NCBI RefSeq assembly: GCF_004664715.2
Contig: NC_051075.1
Coordinates: 35,751,495 to 35,815,494, forward strand
From: Peromyscus leucopus
Lineage: Eukaryota; Chordata; Mammalia; Rodentia; Cricetidae
Direction: 5' to 3'
Length of the DNA stretch: 64,000 nt
The stretch's first letter is position 1. Each line of letters starts with the position of its first letter. Made by a program: the position numbers and the translations under genes. A model generated the notes under the pieces. The model saw nothing but the letters and a program-made list of their open reading frames with translations, was not told the origin of the DNA and ran no database searches. This document shows, in pieces, positions 57,701-64,000 of this stretch.

Positions 57701-59588
57701 AACCCAGAGAGGTGATACCTAGACCACTAAAAATCATGGAAGATTTACTACTGCATCAAGACAGGCTATGGCTGTCAATTTTCTCTGAAAATTCTACTAA
57801 GATAATCCAAAACCTTCTAGCTAACTTTATCAATAACTTTCAAAGAAGGAAAGTCGCACAAGAGCTTGAAAACAAGCATGCAGAAAGAAGGAAAAAAACA
57901 CTCAGACTAGGATCACTGGGTGCAGAAATGCTGATCATGACAGAAATATGCAAATCAGTAAAAAAATTCAATGGGGAGTCATTTTCCTTTCTTTCCTCCT
58001 CATGCTGAGAACATTTCTTTTTCCAAATATCATGGTCACCAGAGGTTGGAGATCCACTAAAAAACACATTTCAGCACAATTATATGTCAAATCTTGCTGC
58101 AGAATGTGGGCTGGTCTTTGGGGGTATTGATATCTTTGAGAAAGGATGTGTGCTAACAAACAGCCCATGCTGGTGATACAAGTTAATTGCATCATTATGT
58201 TGTGATAAGACAATGCAATTAGCACATCTCAATGTACAGCGATCTCAGGGTGGGTATCCAATTAACTCAGGTCAATAGCCTCCTTGTTGGATAGGGTTTT
58301 CAGTCTGTTCCCAAAATGACTTTACACAGTTGTCTCTCTCCTGAAGTGCAAGGAAACTTTTCAAAGAAATAATGCAATTTTGAAAAGGTTAGAGGAAAAC
58401 ACATGTCTCCACTCGATTTAGAGAGTGCTGTTCTGGCAGACCTCTTCCACTGAGTTGTGGAAATATTTTATAAATTGGACAGAATGGCTAAAATATGCAA
58501 ATGTTTTTTTCAAGTTTTTCCATAAGCATCTCGTTCACTGATTACATGAAAGCCTCACTCACTGATTACATGAGGATATTAGTGCTGACTATAGTCTCAG
58601 AAATATTAGAAGGCATGAAAATCACATTTGATAAAGGTGTATTCAAAACCGAGATTAGCAGAACATCAAAAGCACAGAGAAAGCCAAACATGTAATTTTA
58701 GAAAATGTGAAATGCTTTTAAAGACTTATCAAGTAGATAGGTTTCTATATATAAAAAGAAAAGTGGTAATGCCATAGATAGATCCTTTTTTTTTTTTTTT
58801 ACAAAAATTCACTTGATATCCTGAATAAAAAAAAATAGCAGCACTGAGCAGATATATCAAAGTAGTCAACATTTATTGGTGTTGGTATTAACTCCTCCAA
58901 CAGAAACTGGGGACGAGTTCTGTAATTACCTAGGACTTACCAACTGCCTTTCTGAACATGTGTCATACCACAACATAATCGTTTCTAAAACTGTTCCACA
59001 ACGATGTAAATTGCTTAGAAATAGGGAACATGTCCAAGCTTACCTTAATCCAAGCTCACCTTCATGCCTCTGTCATTTATCAAGTTAGTTTCCAAGAAAA
59101 AAAAAATGGTTGAAAAACACAAAATGTATAAATATCATTGCAAAAAAAAAATCCATTGTTTATCTTACCACTCAGATATTGGTCTTTTGCACTTATTTCA
59201 AAAGAGACTATAAGTTAAAAGAATGTCAGAATAATGCTGACTCTTACATGAGTGTAATATTCTTCTGGTTTATCAAAATAAAATGTTGCCAGTTGGAAAA
59301 GCCATGAAATAGAATTGAGCATAGCCAGAAAAGTTGATATAGATCCTGGGAGAAGTTCTGGGTTGATAGACTGAACACAGCACCCAAGTACAAATCCAGA
59401 TAATTTACTACTATTGGCACTCCTAGTGTGTGAAATATGAAACAAAATAATGTACATTTACAGAAGAATAATGCCTGAATCTTTAATATCAGACAATTAT
59501 TTTGGGAGGAAGGGGTACTAAACTGGCATTTAGATATAGGCCTCTCAGTCTTTAATCTAGGCTTTGGTAAATTCAGGCAAGAGCCTGG
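57701..59588. other. unique non-coding sequence
   Basis: Frames of up to 110 codons (57,676-58,008) start inside the L1 fragment and have no recognisable domain. A T run lies at 58,787-58,800. Confidence 0.5.
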
Positions 59589-59958
59589 TGTTGTGGGATA
59601 GTCTTTCTGTATGCTTTGAATATGTGTTGCTCTCATTGGTTGATAAATAAAGTTGTTTGGCCAATGGCAAGGCAGAATAAGTTTAAGTGGTACTATCAAA
59701 CTGAAGACAGAGATGAAGAAGGGCGAAGTGGAGAGCAACACCAGCAACCACCCAAGAAGCAAGATGGTAGAGATGGTAGAGCACCACTGGTAAGGCACGG
59801 GCCACATGGTGATACATAGATTATTAGAAATGGGCTAATTTAAATGTAGGAGCTAGCTAGTGATAAGCCTGACAAATATTTATAATTAATAGAAGCCTCT
59901 GAATGATTATTGGAAAATAGCTGCAGGACCAAGAGAGACAGAAAAAAAAAAGCCTCCA
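59589..59958 (+). mobile_element. 5' LTR of ERV copy E
   Basis: Starts TGTTGTGGGATAG. It has the TCATTGGTTGATAAATAAAG promoter-type core and GGCCAATGGCAAGGCAGAA, and ends near AGCCTCCA at 59,958. It is 370 bp, shorter than the LTRs of provirus C and diverged from them. Confidence 0.75.
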
Positions 59959-60539
59959 TTTATATATGGAGCCCACTGCCTGATGTGGATCCACATAAAA
60001 CCTGAAAAAGCTTTAAAAAGGTTCTGAACACACAGAAATGGAGCCACATTGGGCTTCCTAGCCTCACAGTCTCATGCCAGCAGCATCACAGAGAGGAGTC
60101 TTCCAACAGCTGCCTGCAAGATGATGGATCAGGTCGCCAACCACAATGAGCTAAGCCACTTGGTGGGCTTCTGAAGCCTCTTACAGTGGGCAGAGTGCAG
60201 CTGCTGCCTGGTGGCTGAAGCTATCAGGGCAAGCTCCAGCCCTGCACTACAGGGTGGGTTAAGGTTTTTGCCCATACAGACAAAAGGTTAAAAAACACAG
60301 TAAAAACAAACTCAGACAGAAAGGCCTCTAAACAGGTCACAGTGTGTTTAAAAGATGAGCTTAAACTTTAGAGAGAAAAGAATAAAAATATATACAGACT
60401 TAAATTAAAACATAGATTTAAAATAGTAAAATAAAGTTACTAAAAGTGGGAATAAAGTAATATAAATAAAATGAACCACAAGAGGATGGAAAATGCACAG
60501 AAAGTCTGGATTATGTATATTATTGTGTTGTCTTTAAAA

Positions 60540-61135
60540 TTTTTGACTGATCTGAGACAATTGATTATAAAAGCTGCTGGATTAAACCAACCTACATATT
60601 TTAAAAATATCTTGCCTCCAAATTTAAGTCAAAAGGTATGCCACTTTGGGAGAGGGGTTATGTTGTTGTTTCTGCAAGAAATGAGAGGCTATGGATTCAT
60701 TCAAAGTTAAAGATGATCAGATTTGATCAAGGAAGACCCCCTGAAAATCCTGACTACAGACATGAAAAAAATAAACCTAAAGTAACTGCACTACATGTAA
60801 TGTATATTTACCTGCCTGAAAATAAAATTAAAAAAATTAATTTTGACTGGCTTGTGTACAATGCACAGTTTATATTAATACAGATAGATATGATAGCTTT
60901 AAAAGTTTATATATTTTCAGAACAAAGAGACCAGACACCAACAAAAACAGATGGCCCAGATGATTCAACATTTCAATATACCTCTGCTACAGTCCCTCTG
61001 AGTTCTGCATCCAAAAAGGCTTCAAAGCTGCTGGCTGAGATGAACCAGCTATGCAAAATACACAAGTCAGGACTTGACCATAACTCTAAATTTTCTCAGG
61101 GTCCCCATAAGATTGCTAGAACCCCCAATCAATAG
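60540..61135 (+). pseudogene. pol 3'-end remnant with a 165-codon open frame
   Basis: Two overlapping frames (60,471-60,710 and 60,638-61,135) cover the integrase C-terminal end: LNQPTYFKNILPP in the first, WERGYVVVSARNERL in the second. They align with the ends of the integrase in provirus A and in provirus C. The second frame stays open well past the integrase end, through a TATATATTTTCAG acceptor-like site at about 60,908-60,920, to a stop at 61,133-61,135. Whether the extra part was once coding is unclear. Confidence 0.6.
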
Positions 61136-61470
61136 GAAGTGGTCTAAAAATCTATGCACACATCCCAAAAAAACAGATTGTAGATGTTTGTCTTTGTTTA
61201 GGGGGTTGGTTATAAATTGTTATTGGTCATAGTCAATCTCTAAAGAAGAAAGGGTGATACGATATAGAAATTATGGGGAAAAGTGTAGATTATCATGATG
61301 GAAATAAAGGGTAGATTATTGAATCTACTTTAATCCAAAAAAACAACTGTTGACCTCAAAGTATTTTACATTTGTATGGATTTTTATTCATTGACACAAA
61401 TTTAAAGTCAATTTTGTTGTACTGTTGATATATTTCTACTCTTGTTTAAGGTATTGTGTTTATACAGCTC

Positions 61471-61841
61471 CCATCTGGACAAGAGAGAGAGGCTTCCTGA
61501 ATCTGTCAGCTCTGTCTGGACCAAGTGAACTGATAAGACCAAGAACGAATCTTGGAGATGGGCAGACATCAAGGCAGAAGTACATACAACAAAATGAAGA
61601 GCAATACAGCATCACCAGAACCTAGCCCCCCTCCAACATCTAGACCTGACATCAAAAAATGGAAGAAGCAGAAGAAACCAGCCTTATAAATAACATCATG
61701 AAGAAGGTGGAGGCTTATATAGAAGGAATCACAAATGAAATTGAGGAAAAGACAAACAAAAATGGGAAGAACGCTATAAAAAACTAGAAGAAAGGACAAA
61801 TAAAGCAGAAGAAAACAATAAAGCCCAGAACAATGAATGAA
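61471..61841 (+). mobile_element. L1 5' UTR/ORF1 start fragment
   Basis: Contains AGAGCAATACAGCATCACC and CAGAACCTAG, the region just upstream of or at the start of ORF1, then ORF1 sequence rich in AAG/GAA (GAAATTGAGGAAAAGACAAA). It matches the opposite-strand L1 at about 52,580-52,380. It has frameshifts and stops and ends near 61,841. Confidence 0.7.
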
Positions 61842-62699
61842 TTACCAGAGACAGAGTAGACATATTTAGTAGACACCCTGAGTTCATGTCTCACTGTCAA
61901 GACAGTATATTCCATCTCCATGTTGCCTCTTCGAATACCTAACAGAATATGTCATGCCACCTAAACCATACATACATTTGCTCAGGACACCAACACAAGG
62001 GAAACAGACCATAGTTACTGATTGTTTCTATGTTTTAGGAGCCTGTGGTCTGTGTATCAGTGAGGCGCTGGCATTTTATTTCCTTATGGGAAATAAAAGA
62101 TTAAAGAATTCTTCATTTATACAACCTTAAACATTGTTCGTTGATAATGTTACACACTTGTCAACTATTCTATGATGAATGTAACTCTCATCTTCTCTTA
62201 TATCCCTTACACTCCTGTTACCTTCTCTCTTAGAACTCTTCTTCCATATCTCCTCCTGATCTTTCTGCCCCAACCCCAACTAGATTTCCTGTGTGACCAT
62301 GGACTTAGAACTAGCCATCAAAGCCAAACTGGAGCCCAGTGGGCTCCTCAATAGGTAACTAACTGAAGATAATGACTACTGCTCCCCAGGAACCCATTGA
62401 TAGCAAATGCTTCAGTGGGAGGGCCAAAGAGCAGTCTGCCCAGCCCCTTGTGGTGCTAAGAAAGCTGCTTGTCAGGGAGAAAGATTCCAGCTAAGTTCCA
62501 GCTCTCTCCATTGTTCTCCTTTCCTTTGCAAAGTCATAGAGTATCTTCAACAATAGGATCTGTTGGGCAACCAAGAAGCGGAGCAAGTACCTGCATCGTT
62601 TGGGAACCTTTGGGTTTTTCCTGAACAATTAATAATGAGGAATCACACAATCAGACATGCAGGAGCACCCTCTCTCTCACACACACACTCTCAGTTAAT
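61842..62699. other. mostly unassigned sequence, possible L1 3' UTR piece
   Basis: 62,280-62,450 (CCAGGAACCCATTGATAGC) weakly resembles L1 3' UTR in plus orientation. The rest is unassigned. Confidence 0.35.
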
Positions 62700-63630
62700 A
62701 TTTTTAATTTTATTGACAAAGTAATATATTTGCACATGGCTTTTTCAAACATCCTTAGTTTTGGTAGCTCTCTCTGCCCCCCTCATCCCACCAACCCACT
62801 ACACCCCCAACACCTGCATAAGTTTTCCTTACCCCAAATTCCATCTATTTTTATACCACCTGCATTCTTCTATCCTCTGCCTCCCTAAAGACATCCTCTA
62901 TCCCAAGGATCCTTCTTTACTATTCTTCTATACGTACTGCAGTTTAAACAAAAAAACTAAAGATCTGAAGCTAGGATCAGCACATGAGAGAGGATATGTA
63001 GCATTTATCTTTCTGAGCCTGGGCTAACTTGCTCACTATAACTTTTTTTTAAGTTCTATCCATTTACTTGCAAATTTTATAATTTCATTTTTCTTTATTA
63101 TTGAAAAAATTCAGTTGTGTATATGAACTACATTTTCATTTTCGTAGCTGGTTGTATTTCCTAGCTACAGTGGATAAAGTAGCAATGAACACGGCTGAGC
63201 AACTATCTCTGTAGTAGGACATAGAGTCCTTTTGGAATATGCCCAGGATTGGTAAAGCTAGTAGATACAGTTAGAGCATTGTGAGGAGCCTTCAGACCAG
63301 TTTTCATGGTGGTTACAACAGTTTACACTTCTACCAACAGTAAATAATGGTTCCTCCTCCCCACATCCTCACCAGCATTTGTTGTCATTGGAGTTCTTGA
63401 TGAGAGCCATTCTGTGGGGAAGACAGAATCTGAAATCTCTGTTTTTACTTGAATTTCCTCGTTAGCTAATGAAGTCAGATACTTTTTAGGTGTTTATTAG
63501 TCAATTGTACTTCTTTGGGGAACTTGTTTATATTTAGTGGTTCATTATCTTTTATTGAGTTATATTCTTGATGTCTACTTTTCCGCATTCTTTCTATTAG
63601 AAGTGTAGCTGGAGAGGATTTTCTTATATC
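62700..63630 (-). mobile_element. old L1, ORF2 3' end and 3' UTR
   Basis: Minus-strand L1. The 3' UTR is at about 62,700-63,000. ORF2 end sequence follows: CATTTACTTGCAAATTTTAT, CAGTGGATAAAGTAGCAATG, TTACACTTCTACCAACAG and CCCCACATCCTCACCAGC. The reading frame is destroyed by indels. Confidence 0.75.
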
Positions 63631-63759
63631 ATATAGGTCATACTATACTTGACAGTTAGCTTCTTTTACTCTGTAGGAACCTTTTAGTTTCTTGTCAAGA
63701 TTCTTCATGGCACTTTCAGAGAAATGACCAACGTCCACATTCATTGTGTGGTTCACACT
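63631..63759. other. unassigned segment between L1 and MaLR
   Basis: A 77-codon minus-strand frame spans 63,643-63,876 but runs into the MaLR LTR. Its part to the left of the LTR matches nothing I recognise. Confidence 0.35.
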
Positions 63760-64000
63760 TGAAAGGGGCACCTCAGTCTTACTATGTTTGAAATCTTGGT
63801 CCCCAACCAGTGACACTGTTTTTGGAATGTTGTAGACCTTGAAGGAGGTGGAGGCTTGCTGGAGAAGCTGGTTCACTAGAAGCTGACCTTACATTTTACA
63901 GCCTGACTGTTCCTGTCTCTCCTGACCACGAAAGCAATGTGACATCTACCTTATATTCCTCTTGCCATGACTTACTTCCCAAACCTGGTAGACTCTACCC
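63760..64000 (+). mobile_element. ERVL-MaLR LTR, continues past the window
   Basis: CTTGGTCCCCAACCAGTG, GAAGGAGGTGGAGGCTTGC, TGACCACGAAAGCAATGTGAC and CTTGCCATGACTTACTTCCC are the block order seen at 16,090-16,260. The element is cut by the window end. Confidence 0.6.

Larger units (their letters stand above)
59589..61470 (+). mobile_element. non-autonomous class II ERV copy E, 3'-truncated
   Basis: LTR (59,589-59,958), non-coding leader (to about 60,530), a pol 3'-end remnant (integrase C-terminus) and the start of the tail, which stops at 61,470 against an L1 5' fragment. Collinear with provirus C, including the direct join of the leader to the end of pol. No gag, RT or integrase core. The 3' LTR is missing, so no target duplication can be checked. 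Confidence 0.85.

Noticed and set aside
57676..58008. 110-codon frame considered as a gene fragment
   Set aside because: Starts inside an old L1 3' UTR and has no recognisable homology.
59244..59807. 187-codon minus-strand open frame, the longest uninterrupted one outside pol apart from composition artefacts
   Set aside because: It crosses the boundary of an ERV LTR antisense to it, has no domain, and is hydrophobic by composition. Likely chance.
63643..63876. 77-codon minus-strand frame considered as a processed pseudogene
   Set aside because: Most of its N-terminal half is antisense to a MaLR LTR. The remainder matched nothing I know.
1..64000. CRISPR arrays, bacterial operons, riboswitches and rRNA
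   Set aside because: No regularly spaced repeats or bacterial gene organisation. All large-scale structure is that of a mammalian genome.

Overview
The window reads as intergenic DNA from a cricetid-type rodent (hamster, vole or deer-mouse group). The reasons are young B1 SINEs with the rodent core, B4 and B2/B3 SINEs, L1 3' ends with a long G-rich tract, and many class II (ERVK-like) endogenous retroviruses resembling the MYS/mysTR group. The family names are inferred from memory, not from a search. I found no convincing host protein-coding gene, tRNA, rRNA or CpG island. The only protein domains are decayed retroviral pol remnants and L1 fragments.

Layout. 1-945 is unique DNA. 946-7767 is a minus-strand class II provirus lacking its 5' part, with a 3' LTR, a long non-coding tail, an L1 insertion and decayed integrase, RNase H and RT. 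8.9-16.4 kb carries solo LTRs, SINEs and a MaLR-like element into which two further solo LTRs inserted. 16.4-20.1 kb is a compound block: an old L1, a minus-strand ERV interrupted by a twin-primed L1, and an oppositely oriented ERV end. 21,375-24,866 is the best-preserved ERV. It is a short non-autonomous provirus with two LTRs, a polypurine tract and a 6-bp target duplication. 25-28.9 kb holds more ERV pieces and a solo LTR of another type. 28.9-44 kb is mostly unique, with scattered L1, B1 and microsatellites. 44.8-47.4 kb is an old MaLR, an old L1 and an LTR. 48.4-49.3 kb holds a 115-bp hairpin next to a CpG-retaining unique block that looks like a conserved regulatory element. 51,727-52,975 is an L1 with both ends but no ORF2. 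59,589-61,470 is a second non-autonomous ERV with the same internal deletion as the one at 21 kb. The window ends in old L1 and MaLR sequence.

How it fits together. The strongest story is a family of class II ERVs. One copy retains pol. At least two others share a leader-to-3'-pol deletion and must have been copied in trans. Related tails are joined to several different LTR types. L1 machinery explains the L1 and SINE insertions, several with clear target-site duplications. The repeat-poor, CpG-retaining blocks suggest a gene desert with possible distal enhancers. All family assignments and homologies were judged by eye.
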